Shown here: one piece after another, positions 44,291-53,404 of the stretch
Layout: the number at the start of each line of letters is the position of its first letter
How positions within the stretch are numbered: the first letter of the stretch is position 1
DNA from: Prorocentrum cordatum
Taxonomy: Eukaryota > Sar > Dinophyceae > Prorocentrales > Prorocentraceae
Length of the DNA stretch: 64,000 bases
Assembly: GCA_963575745.1 (NCBI GenBank)
Contig: CAUYUJ010014209.1
Location: 252,801-316,800, forward strand
Direction: 5' to 3'
The notes under the pieces: model-generated
Told to the model about the DNA's origin: nothing
The model's database searches: none
The model's input: the letters and a program-made list of their open reading frames with translations, nothing else
Program-made: the position numbers and the translations under genes

Positions 44291-46229
44291 GCCTCGTCTG
44301 CCAGGAGTCGGTGCGACTGTCGCCACCAGCTCTCTGTCGTACAGGAGGTCATCCAGCGCCGACTGGCCCTGCGGTCGAACTGATTGACGGCCTGGAACCT
44401 TTGGCGCGTTCTGTGCAGCAGAAGAAGACGAAGAGCTCGCGCCAGTGGGTCTCGCCTTTGCTGTGGGCGTCTGCGACAATTCTGCTGCTGGTGTTGCCAC
44501 TGGCACAAATGCGCAGACCACGTACTGGCGGCGTGGCACCGGCAACTTGACCAACTCTGGATATGTCCAGTTCAAATTGGGTGGCCACACAGCGCCGCCC
44601 CCGACCGTTCGGATTGCCATAATGGCCAGTGCCGGCACGGTCTCGGGGCACATGATAGCGCCCTGCTCGCCGAGCCAGAAGCCGCAGCCGGCAGTCATGG
44701 CCGCGCGCATGTCGATGATCACATCGACCTGCTTCTTCTTGTGCTGCGAACTTGTACCCAAAGATCGCAGTATGAGGGTTGCGTGTGTCATGGCGCACGA
44801 AGGAACTGGAACTGTAGAATGCCTCACGCCGTGTGCGGCAATCGGCGCCCTAGCCTGGGACATTACCAATCTTCCGAATACCCATCCAGGCATCCATCGT
44901 AATACCGTGGCGCAAGTATTTAGCATCCGTCCAAGACAGACGCTTCCAGCCCATATTCCATGGCTGGCTGTTGCGGTGTACGGCGGGATGACCACCAATG
45001 GCACGGATGGCCAGCGCAAGATCCAATGCGAAATCTGCGCCCAGCATTTCTGGGTTGGGACGGTGGACGAAGACCTGGAAGCGGGCCTTCTTGTCGTCGA
45101 CAGGCAACTGCAGGGCACGCAGGACGGCGATCATGTAATACTCTTGCGCGTCCTCCCACAGCTGGCCAGCACGGTTGGCCTGATGCATATGCGCGTGGAC
45201 CGCACTCCAGTTGGGACCGTGACCCTCTCCCGAGAAAATCTCGGACACGATGCGACTGAAGGACTTGTAGTGATCGGCGACAAACCAAGTGTCGATATTG
45301 TCGTGCTGCCAGATGTTGAAACGACGGTCCAAAAGTTGGTCCAGTCCGTTGCGGCCGCCGTTGTCGTGTCGAAGCGCGGATGACAGGGTTTTGCTGAATC
45401 TGCGTGATGATCCCATTGCATGACCAGGGTACTGCCGACCAACCAAGAGAGGTAGGCCCAGCTGTTTGGCATTGCACATGGTAACCCATGTGTAGTCTGG
45501 GAAACAACCGCTGTTTTGTAGGTCCGGAGCGCGCTTGATCACGTAGTCGTCGTAGCACAGGTTCTTCGTGTAATCCTCGATCGTTTTGCACGACTCGTAC
45601 TGACCGCGTCAACGTAGGATCGGAGGGACCCAGGGAAATGGATCGGAAAACTTGGCACGAATAGCGTACTCTCTCGGGGTAATGCCAATCTTGGTCTCTT
45701 CTTCGATCGTCATCATGGTCTCGTGCTGTGATCGAACGCAACAATCGTGTGCACCCATGACTCTGTACGTTGCGGTCTCTGTAGGATCGGTAGGCGCGGG
45801 AGTGTCCTCCGGCGCCGCAGCGTCCACTGCTGAAAGGGACGTCGGAGCCGGCGGTGGAGTAGGTACGCTTGCCGATGGCACAGACGCTGCTGTCGAAGGT
45901 GGCAGTGGACCCTCCCATGCTAGTGTAGGAGGCGGCTGCTTGGGAGTCGTATCCACCATTTCATCACCCTGAGGCGGATGATGCGTCGGAGGTGCAGGCG
46001 GTACAGGTACGCGTGTTCCAGGCACGACAGATGGAGGGTCAGGAGCGATCTCTGTCTGCGACTCGGCCTGGGTCTGAAACCAATTGGTGAGCTCGATGAT
46101 GTAGTCTGTGTTGACATCGCGATCCTGGTCGAGGACGCCAGTCTCCTAGCTGGCACGCTTCGGGGCAATATCCACAATCTTGCTGACAAAGTGTTTCAAT
46201 ACCAACTGGGTAACAGCATGACGTACCAT
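44219..46229 (-). pseudogene. RNA 2'-phosphotransferase-like (Tpt1/KptA) gene remnant
   Basis: The frame opens with MVRHAVTQLVLKHFVSKIVD at 46229, is broken by TAG (46146-46148), passes a Pro-rich linker (about 46020-45800), then EEETKIGITPREYAIRAKF, a TGA at 45609-45611, and YESCKTIEDYTKNLCYDDYV. The KptA-like part runs from about 45398: FSKTLSSALRH (conserved Arg-His), KKARFQVF, IRAIGGHP, YLRHGI. A one-base frameshift near 44865 follows, then KKKQVDVIIDMRAAMTAG and CGFWLGEQGAIMCPETVP to about 44611. These match the order of motifs in Tpt1/KptA enzymes, which move the 2'-phosphate of spliced RNA to NAD+. The part between LRH and KARF is about 50 residues longer than in typical family members. 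A Ser/Pro-rich tail runs to a stop at 44219. It is not functional as read. Confidence 0.65.
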
Positions 46230-46322
46230 TTTTATGTATTTCCACTCTGCTGCGCCAGTCTTGGCTGCATCACACCTCACGCCACCGATCTGCCAGGAGG
46301 AACATATTTCGTGCAAGGGCCT

Positions 46323-49169
46323 TCAATGAGAATACGCCCAACAAGGATTTGAGTCTTGAAGCTCTACAGTGCCGGGGAACGTTGATTGGAACTTCCGCAG
46401 GAGGCTCTGGGAGCCGAGTTGGCGGGAGGAGAGGAGGAGGAAGAGAGCGCGGGTTACAGCCAAAATGCCTAAAGCCTCTGCGATCAGGGCGTCCTCAGCT
46501 TCCGGGGCGGCTGCGAGGCCATAGGCAACTATGTCGTGAGGCGGGTGGGCGCATCTTATGATCCACCCCGAAGCCCCAGAGGAATATTTACTTCGAAACC
46601 CCCCGCCCGACCAACAAAGACAATTCGAATGTAAAAACTCGGAGGCCCTGGGATTAATGTACACCCCCTGCAACTCAGGAAAATCTAAACACAAATTCAC
46701 TAACCGGTCAGCCTCTACGTTTTTGCCCCTGGGTCTCCACTCGATCGGGCCCCCCCATTCCTGCGCTGGACGGTGGCCTAAGCAAACCAACGAGGCCAGC
46801 AACTCCGACTGGGACCGCAAAACGTCGGCGCACCTGTCCATTTTCGCCTTTCCGAGTGCCGCGTCCGCCACGACCTCCGAGTCGACTATGATTTTGAACC
46901 GGTTGAATTCAGAAGAAGGCCCCCGCACCAAATCGCTGTCCAGGATCACGGGCGATAGGTCGTAGAACACCTGCGAACCCCGATCGTAGAAGGGAAGGCG
47001 AGGCGGAATGTCTCTGGAGAGCCGGCGCCGCATCGCCCGAATGCTGCATGCCCGAGGTGATCCAGATTCGGCGCTTTTTGTCTTGATTGATGCAGATGTA
47101 ACCGTGGTCAACAGCAAAGGGACGTCATCTTTCAGCTCGGAGATGGCACGCTGGGATATTGAGCCTATCTTATCCTCCCGTAACTTCCAAGACCCTTTCG
47201 GCCCATCCCAACCCGGGAAGTTCCATGAACGACACACGTCGTTGATGAACTTGTCGCGCGTCTGCTTCCAAGCCCCGATGCCGCGTTCAAGGACGCCTCT
47301 CCATTCTGGCAACATCTCATCAAATATGTCGTTGTCTCCTCGCCGTTGCTTCCCCGCGGATCGGTATCTCCATTCGCCCCCCTCGTCAAGACGGAGACGT
47401 TTGGAATATTGCTGCATCACTTGTCCTGTGTCGTGATGGGATTGCGGGCGGTATAGCATCAATTCTCTGATAGGATATTGCCCGCCCCCCCACGTGAAGA
47501 AAAACGATCGGCCCCGCCATTCGTGCAGCGCCCGGAGAAACTTGTGGTGTCCTTGCGACAACTTTGAGGCTTTGTACTGTTTGTCGATCAGCTTGGCCGT
47601 CCTACGATAAAACTTGCAACGCCCTTCAGTCTCACTTCTCCGCCGCAAGCGCCAGATTTTCCTGACAAGCTGGTTCTCCCAAGCCCGGATTTCCCTCCGC
47701 AGCGATTGGCTGGCCACCCAAGCGGCAGAATCAAACAGAGCACTTGTCATAGGCCCTCGGGAAAAAGCTTTGGCCTTTTGAAACCGGCTAGCGTGTCGAC
47801 ATGTAAGGAGTTTGCTGCTTCTTCCGTAATTCGCAGAACCCTTGATGCGCCTATGCTGCCAAACCGCCGCGGTGCTGCCCGTGTTATCGATATACGAACC
47901 CAGGATTTCCATCCCAGGCACAATGGGAATCTCCCACGGCTGATGTTTGGACGGCACCTGCAGCCCGTCTTCGGGGCCCTGCAGCCCCTGACTCAACATG
48001 ATCTTACACTCCTTCCGCTTCAACTCGAAGCCGAAGTCCCGGAGCAGGTCGTTGAGCTCCTGCAGCATCTCCCCCATCTCGGAGACTGACTTGGAAAATA
48101 ACACAATGTTATCCGCCCAGAGAAGCAGATTGAACAACACTGCGTTGACTCGAAACCCTTTGTCATTGCGTTGCCATGCCAGAAGAAGTGGGCCAATGAT
48201 GTAATCGATGATGATATTGAAGAGATACGGCGTTTCCACGCCTCCTTGACGACCTCCGCGGAAATATTCGAACTGAGCTGACTCCCCGATGCCTTCGATT
48301 TGGATGGAAGCTCGAAGGTGGGACAACTCCTGGACTACGACAGCAATAATATGCGGTGGAACCCGCTTCGCACGAAGAGCCTCGGTGACTAGGTGGTGCT
48401 TGACCGAATCGAAAGCGAATTTTATGTCTAGGGATGCGACTACTACCTCGTGGGCCTTGAATTTGTACGATATCCGCAAGATCTTAGTTGTGATGTCGAC
48501 GATATGCAATGTGCATCTGCCTGGGCAGAAACCGAACACGCGTGCAACGAACGACGGGGCCGCCCGCTGCACGATCTGCATGACACTCCGAAGATGCCAC
48601 TTCTGCACCACAGGCGTTTTACAGATCAATCTAAAATCTGAGAAGTCCGTGACCCTCCGAACTTTCGGCAAACCTATGAGTTCCAAGAACTGCCAGAACT
48701 CCCCGGAACCACTCCCCGTCCTCATATACGTGCGGAACACGATCCAGATCTCTACCAAACCCACGTACGGGATAGCCCGGCACATCTCAGCTACCACCCC
48801 ATCGCGGGCTCCAGAAGAAGCATTCCCAAAGCTGGCCAGAGCCCTGAGTGTGTCCCAGAATTCCGAATCTCCTCGGGAACCCATGGGTGAGCTCCCGTCC
48901 ATCCTTAAACACTGAGCGTGCGCACGGAGTCGAGCAAGACGAGTTTTCTGGATCTGATGATCGTTTTCCTCATCCCAGTAGCGGTCTCTACCAAACTGCC
49001 GCAAAGCCTCGCGCCAGTGCAAGCGCTGCAGATCTCCCGGCGGTATGTAGATGGAGGGAGGGAGGTTGAGGGACTCGGGGAACTCGAAAACTGTATGTTC
49101 ACGATGTTGTGCGATTTGTTGAACCTGGGCATTCGCTTTCCTCCTTATCCTGCTCCTTCTCATCTTGGA
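46323..49169 (-). pseudogene. Non-LTR reverse transcriptase with rearranged RNase H-like region
   Basis: 946 residues counted from the methionine at 49163. The RT domain has motif 1-like VRRVTDFSDFRLI (169-181), motif A VVASLDIKFAFDSV (241-254), motif B GGRQGGVETPYLFN (303-316) and motif C LLLWADNIVLF (347-357). In motif C the usual second aspartate of xADD is Asn352 (AAC; GAC would restore Asp). A thumb region follows. The C-terminal RNase H-like parts are in swapped order: the D-helix half first (FKIIVDSEVVAD 756-767 and IEWRPRGKNVEADRLV 807-822), then the strand half (GGGFRSKYSSGASGWIIR 853-870, IAEALG with a conserved-type Glu near 896). The expected first catalytic Asp before GGF is Gly here. 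The frame is the same as that of the endonuclease upstream and the KptA remnant downstream. Confidence 0.85.
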
Positions 49170-50300
49170 CTACTGACGTTTACGCTCTCTGGGAATAGCA
49201 ACTCCAAAGCGGGCTTGCTTACGGATCTCATCCCGTAAAGTTCGTTCTTCTTCCGGTACTTGTTTCGACTGCCATCGTTTCAGCCCTCGGGAGAGATGAG
49301 GAACACGAGTAGCAGCATTAAACAATTCATCCTCCAGCATTTTCGGGGTCTGAACCCCGCTCTGACTCCTGAGACGGCCGTCGGCGCTCACTACCGCGTG
49401 CATGAAGAGGCGCCTGAAGCCCTGGGCGGCACGGGCATCCTCCGGCTCCCAACCTGTGAGAGCAAAGGGCTTGTGCACGTATGACATCATCTTATCCTCC
49501 TTCACGCACTTGGCCAAGATAGATCTGTGGTCAGATTTGTATATCTTGTCTGGCCTGCCATGGGCCCCAAACTTATCCCTGGGGTCCCACAGCTCATAGC
49601 TGGCGGACTTTGAAGTGCAAGGGACGCAAACGAAGTCGATCTGCGAGGAATGCCCTCTCGAGTTTCCCCATGTGTGCAGCTGGTCGTTCAAAGAATTCCC
49701 TGCGCTCCTCGCCCGGCAGGAAGCATGAGAGTTTACAGCGAACACCCCCCGGGCCCTGAGGAAAGCCACAACCCGACAGACTCGGTCTTGAGGGTAGTTT
49801 TGTTGAGTTGTCACGGCATCCCCCGATATGCCGCTAACGTGTCCAGGTAAACTTAAATTGAAGTCCCCTCCGATGTACCACTGCCGGACTGCTGGCTGTA
49901 CAGTCTCCCATCTTTCGCAAATGCTCTCCAAGGAATCAAAAGTAGTCTTCCATAGCTCGTTCGTGTCTGACCCGGTCCCCGTGGGAAGATGTAGAGATAG
50001 GAATGCAGAGTAAGAGAGTTGGACAACGCTGAAAAGTCGATCGTGGTGTTCCCGAAAAAATTGGTCGTGCCAGGCGTGCGGAATACACACTCCGCAGTCT
50101 GATCCAGACTTCGTTATGCACCGAATGGATTTGAAGCGTCCGGGCGCCCAGCCTGGAATCTCCTGCAGCATGAAGATGGTGTCCCTCATCTTCCCCAAGC
50201 AGGAAATGATTCGTTTCTGAGCCGTCACCGCTTTCTTCTGAAGGTTGTACGTAAACAGAGAAATGCTTTTGATTTCTCGAATTGTCCTCCTTTGGCACCG
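49170..50300 (-). pseudogene. Retroelement apurinic-type endonuclease (EEP) domain
   Basis: An endonuclease/exonuclease/phosphatase fold that would nick target DNA for target-primed reverse transcription. Visible motifs: SISLFTYN just after the ORF1 stop (first catalytic Asn), FMLQEIPGW (Glu), QWYIGGDFNLSL (Asp-Asn), SSQIDFVCVP (Asp), KSDHRSIL (Asp-His). All core residues are present. The domain begins 13 codons after the TGA at 50301-50303 with no ATG before the first catalytic Asn, so it cannot be started independently as a complete domain. It ends in basic sequence (IPRERKRQ) at TAG 49170-49172, and the RT frame continues in phase two codons later. Broken only by these stops, it was most likely once continuous with its neighbours. 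Confidence 0.85.
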
Positions 50301-51110
50301 TCACTTGCGCATCGAAAGCTCCAACATATTCTGATCCCAGCCGAGGGATTTCAAGCTGTCCTGGTTCCAGAGGGGCGCCGCTGACATTGAGACGCCAGCC
50401 ACGAGGTAGGTGCGTCCGTCCTTCGCCACCTTGACCGAGAGAGACCGCTTCCAGTCTGCATCGACTGCGAGGCTCTCCTGCCCGGCCTTCTCTGTGATGA
50501 CCTCCACCAAGGCGCCCATCGTAGAGTACCGAGCGGTCCGCTCAGGGGAGTTCTCGACATTGATGCGGGGGTATTCCCCTTTGACCTTCAGGTCGCACTG
50601 AGTCATAATTGCGGTGATCTCCCGACGAGCAACAGCCAACTTGTTGGTATCACACACCACTTGGAACTTGAATATGTTTTCCGGCACCCGAGCCCGGACG
50701 TCTCCGAGAGCGCTGACGAGGTCTGGGTCATGGAGGGCTGCTTTGATTTGCCCCCACCAGGCGCGAGCCTCTTCCACCGATATGCCTTTTGTCATACGCT
50801 CTCCGAACTCGCAGATCTTGACGTCGAGATGGGTCGCCACCCAAGCCCCGCCACTCGAACGGGATGAGGCCACTGAACCTGCGGTGGTAGATCCCCTGGC
50901 CTCCACGGCCGAGAGCCTCCGTTCAATGGAAGAGCATCGTTTATCCACCTGGCCAAATTTCTCGTTGACCTTCCCCATTTCTGAATTGACCATGTCCACC
51001 GACCTCTGCGTGAACAATTCCAGGAGGAGGCGACTCTCTTCCCCCAGCTTGCTCAGCTTCTCCTTTTCCTCCTCCTCCATTCTGGCTCGCTTGGCGGCTG
51101 CCTCGGACAT
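50301..51110 (-). CDS. Retroelement ORF1-like coiled-coil protein
   Basis: 269 codons from the ATG at 51110 (MSEAAAKRARMEEEEKEKLS) to TGA 50301-50303. The frame is open upstream to 51407 but with low-complexity, UTR-like residues, so the internal ATG is preferred. Residues about 10-75 are heptad-rich and charged (EESRLLLELFTQRSVDMVNS, then EKFGQVDKRCSSIERRLSAV), consistent with a coiled coil for oligomerisation. A Ser/Gly linker follows, then a mixed alpha/beta domain of about 150 residues (HLDVKICEFGERMTKGISVE, then IFKFQVVCDTNKLAVARREI). Its position before the endonuclease and this layout fit a nucleic-acid-binding ORF1 protein. I cannot confirm an RRM. The TGA lies in phase with the endonuclease frame. 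Confidence 0.65.
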   Translation of the reverse strand: MSEAAAKRARMEEEEKEKLSKLGEESRLLLELFTQRSVDMVNSEMGKVNEKFGQVDKRCSSIERRLSAVEARGSTTAGSVASSRSSGGAWVATHLDVKICEFGERMTKGISVEEARAWWGQIKAALHDPDLVSALGDVRARVPENIFKFQVVCDTNKLAVARREITAIMTQCDLKVKGEYPRINVENSPERTARYSTMGALVEVITEKAGQESLAVDADWKRSLSVKVAKDGRTYLVAGVSMSAAPLWNQDSLKSLGWDQNMLELSMRK

Positions 51111-51242
51111 TGATGCACGAGTATGTACCTGAAAGATTGAAGGATTCAGCCTCGCTACGCTTGGGCTGACCAAGCAAGCAAGGAAAAGAAGTAACTTGGC
51201 GCAGCGGCGCAAGCACACTTGGGACCTGGGCCAGAGGCCCCA

Positions 51243-51265
51243 GAGCCAAATGATAACTTGAGCCA
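51243..51265 (-). promoter_or_regulatory. Possible relic of dinoflagellate spliced leader
   Basis: On the minus strand TGGCTCAAG (51265-51257) matches the 3' end of the dinoflagellate spliced leader. TCATTTGGCTC (51253-51243) follows within four bases and resembles the leader's CATTTTGGCTC. They lie about 135 bp upstream of the ORF1 ATG. Such pairs could record reinsertion of a trans-spliced transcript, but the match is short and could be chance. Confidence 0.3.
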
Positions 51266-51298
51266 GAGGAAGATGCGCTCCGGGGAAGAATAAGACGC

Positions 51299-51853
51299 CT
51301 ATGTCTCGGGGAACGTGTTGACCATGCCTTCGAGGCGACGAATGAGGGTGTCCCAAGACATGCAGTACTTCTCCTCCGTGGGAGTATGGAGCACCTTTCC
51401 ATCCCAAACTGTGCCATGTGCTTCAGGAGTGGCCTGAGTGCACGCAGGTGGTGGATCTTCATATGGCGTCGCCTCCGCTGGGGTGGAAGCAGGGATCGAG
51501 CCCTGATTCCGTCGTTGCGGGGCGGCAGAAGAGGATCCAACTGCGGGAGTGGCCTCCAGCGGAAGGAGCGCAGGAGGGTCAAGAGAAGAATGGAATGCCT
51601 GAAGCGTCGCTGTCATCCTCGTAGCCAATTCGTGCTCTCCCAGGGATTGCACGTGAAGAGCTTGAAGTCCCTTCGAGCGTTGGAATTGCGTGGATTGCTC
51701 CAGGCGGATGCGGAGAGCTTCGCGCATCTCCTGCGCCTGGGTATAGCCCTGGTAGTCGTTGACGGGCTGGATCAACGGGTAGCGGAACGGGAATGGTTGT
51801 GTTGGCAGCGATAGCGGAACCGCGCTCAGGTTCCTGAGGGCAGCGGCATACAT
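51299..51853 (-). CDS. Unknown 184-residue ORF upstream of the retroelement
   Basis: From ATG 51853 (MYAAALRNLSAVPLSLPTQP) to a TAG at 51299-51301. The first half is Gln/Leu-rich and helix-prone (YTQAQEMREALRIRLEQSTQ and LGEHELATRMTATLQAFHSS). The middle is Pro/Ala-rich. The end is TEEKYCMSWDTLIRRLEGMV. Composition is protein-like and unlike the surrounding repeats. It is not in phase with ORF1. It could be a 5' ORF of the same retroelement, a gag-like protein or an exon of the host gene into which the element inserted. The start sits directly beside the conserved module at 51858. Confidence 0.45.
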   Translation of the reverse strand: MYAAALRNLSAVPLSLPTQPFPFRYPLIQPVNDYQGYTQAQEMREALRIRLEQSTQFQRSKGLQALHVQSLGEHELATRMTATLQAFHSSLDPPALLPLEATPAVGSSSAAPQRRNQGSIPASTPAEATPYEDPPPACTQATPEAHGTVWDGKVLHTPTEEKYCMSWDTLIRRLEGMVNTFPET

Positions 51854-51857
51854 TAAC

Positions 51858-51941
51858 GCCCCTCCCCTTGGACCCCTCCCTAGAGGGCTTCGCCCCACAC
51901 TAGAACGTCATCACTTCGTATCTCGCTCTTTCCGTTACCTG
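51858..51941. repeat. Conserved GGGCTTCGCCCC module, copy 2
   Basis: CCCCTCCCTAGAGGGCTTCG, then CCCCACACTAGAACGTCATC and CTCGCTCTTTCCGTTACCTG. About 90% identical by eye to 53002-53083. GGGC-TTC-GCCC forms a small hairpin. Confidence 0.85.
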
Positions 51942-52009
51942 CTTGGCACAGGGACGGAGAGCGCATTAACTCTCAGAGCGCGAGATGTCGCTGGCTTGCC
52001 CGTTCTTTC

Positions 52010-52570
52010 TCTCTGTCTCCCCGTCTGGAGGCTCTCTTGAGGCATCTTGGTGGCATATTGGGCACCCTCTAGGGCGATCTAGAAGCCGCAGGAGGCCTCT
52101 TCAGGGGGAACTAGGGCGTGTTGGTATCTGGGGAAGGCACTCGAGTGCGATAGAACACGACTGACGATTATGATAATACGGTTGATGATGATGACGACGG
52201 CATACTGTCTCTTGGGAGCATCTTGGGCCTCTCCCAGGCCCTCCTTGGGCCGTCTTGAGGCTCTATTAAGCCGTCCTGGGGCCCTTTTGGGCCGTCCTCG
52301 GGTCCTCTTGGGAGCCTCTCGGGCCGTCATGGCACAATCTCGGGGGCCCTAGAGCTGTATCGGGCCGTTCCTGCCCGAAAAAAACTGGAAAACCGTTATA
52401 AACCTAAACACAACAATGGTTTTTGAGTTGTCCGGCACTTTTGGGGTTTTCTCGGGGGCCGCTTGGGGTGTCTTGGAGGCCTTTTGGGCTGTACTGAAGC
52501 CATCTTAGGCTATCTTGGATCGCTCTTGGGCCGTCCTCGGGCCCGTCTGGGCCTCTCTACGCCGTCTTGG
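52010..52570 (+). repeat. Phased TCTTGG/GGCC array
   Basis: CTTGGTGGC, TTGGGCCTC and CTTGGGCCG units about 10-11 bp apart, split by mixed sequence (52100-52200) and by an AT-richer core (GGAAAACCGTTATAAACC, about 52390). The core resembles the one at 39378. Confidence 0.75.
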
Positions 52571-52599
52571 AGGTACCTTAAGCTGGCAAGGGGCCTACG

Positions 52600-52672
52600 G
52601 CTACGCGGAGCTTACGCGAGCTTACGTGGAGCGTACGTGAGCTTGCGCAGAGCTTACGCGGAGCTTACGCAC
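52600..52672. repeat. 11-bp repeat GAGCTTACGYG
   Basis: GGAGCTTACGCGAGCTTACGTGGAGCGTACG and on: six or seven units of about 10-12 bp. Confidence 0.8.
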
Positions 52673-52880
52673 CCGTTAACAAGGAATTCCATGTTAACAA
52701 GCACCTGACCCCGCTCAGGTACCCGTTAACAAGGAATGTAGATGGAATTCCATGTTAACGAGGCCCTGACCCCGCACGGGCATCCGTTAACAGGGAATTC
52801 CGTGCAATCTCCCTGTCAACGGATGCCTGGGTCAGCTCAAGCACCCGTCTTTCCATGTTAAAGGCTCCGTTAACAAGGAA
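52673..52880. repeat. GTTAAC-GGAATTCC palindrome cluster
   Basis: CCGTTAACAAGGAATTCCATGTTAAC, a near-perfect palindrome centred on GGAATTCC, occurs at 52673 and, with changes, at 52731 and 52787. Parts continue to 52880. CCTGACCCCGC separates the units. Confidence 0.85.
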
Positions 52881-52950
52881 AAGGGCATCAGATCCCTGGG
52901 GGACGGGATGCCACCCCCCTCGAACGGCCCGTATTCTCATTCCTTCCGAC

Positions 52951-53256
52951 TAACGGATCGCACGCTACGCGCGCTTTCCGTCTTCCGGTTTGCGCCCCCC
53001 ACGCCCCTCCCCTGGACCCCTCCCTAGAGGGCTTCGCCCCACCAGAACGTCATCATTTCGTACCTTGCTCTTTCCGTTATCTGCGCCCCGTTTTGCCGAC
53101 CCCCCACACACCCCCTTTTTTCTCCCGGCTAACGGATCGCGACGCCAGCGCGCTTTCCGTCATCTCATGCTAGTCCTGCCTGCCTAACCCCCCATACTCA
53201 CTTGTTCTTTCTTCCGACTAACGGATCGCGACGCTACGCGCGCTTTCCATCATCCG
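52951..53256. repeat. Three copies of ACGGATCGCG hairpin module
   Basis: TAACGGATCGC, then ACGCTACGCGCGCTTTCCGT, at 52951-52982, 53130-53164 and 53219-53256. ACGGA pairs with TCCGT and GCG with CGC around ACGCTACG. The second GGGCTTCGCCCC module (53002-53083) lies between the first two copies. Confidence 0.8.
53002..53083. repeat. Conserved GGGCTTCGCCCC module, copy 3
   Basis: Same order of segments as 51858-51941 with few differences (ACCAGAACGTCATCATTTCG, then TTGCTCTTTCCGTTATCTG). Confidence 0.85.
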
Positions 53257-53404
53257 CCGCCCCCTGTGGTCTTGGCACGAAGGTGCCCAGCGTGCTAGAC
53301 TTCAGGTGGTTTTGAGTTCTTCAGAACTCCCCCTCGGGCTTCGGTCCATTGCGCCCGCCACCAGAAGGCCGCACAATTTGCCAGATGGTTGCCTTTCCCC
53401 GCTC

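Noticed and set aside
44445-45383. A 312-codon plus-strand frame opposite the KptA-like sequence
   Set aside because: The minus strand carries recognisable KptA motifs. The plus-strand frame is its antisense shadow with no motif of its own. The same applies to 43795-44550 and 41717-42655 on the plus strand.
46323-49163. Intact, active reverse transcriptase
   Set aside because: Motif C has Asn for the second Asp, the RNase H first Asp is Gly, and the endonuclease and ORF1 are separated from it by in-frame stops.
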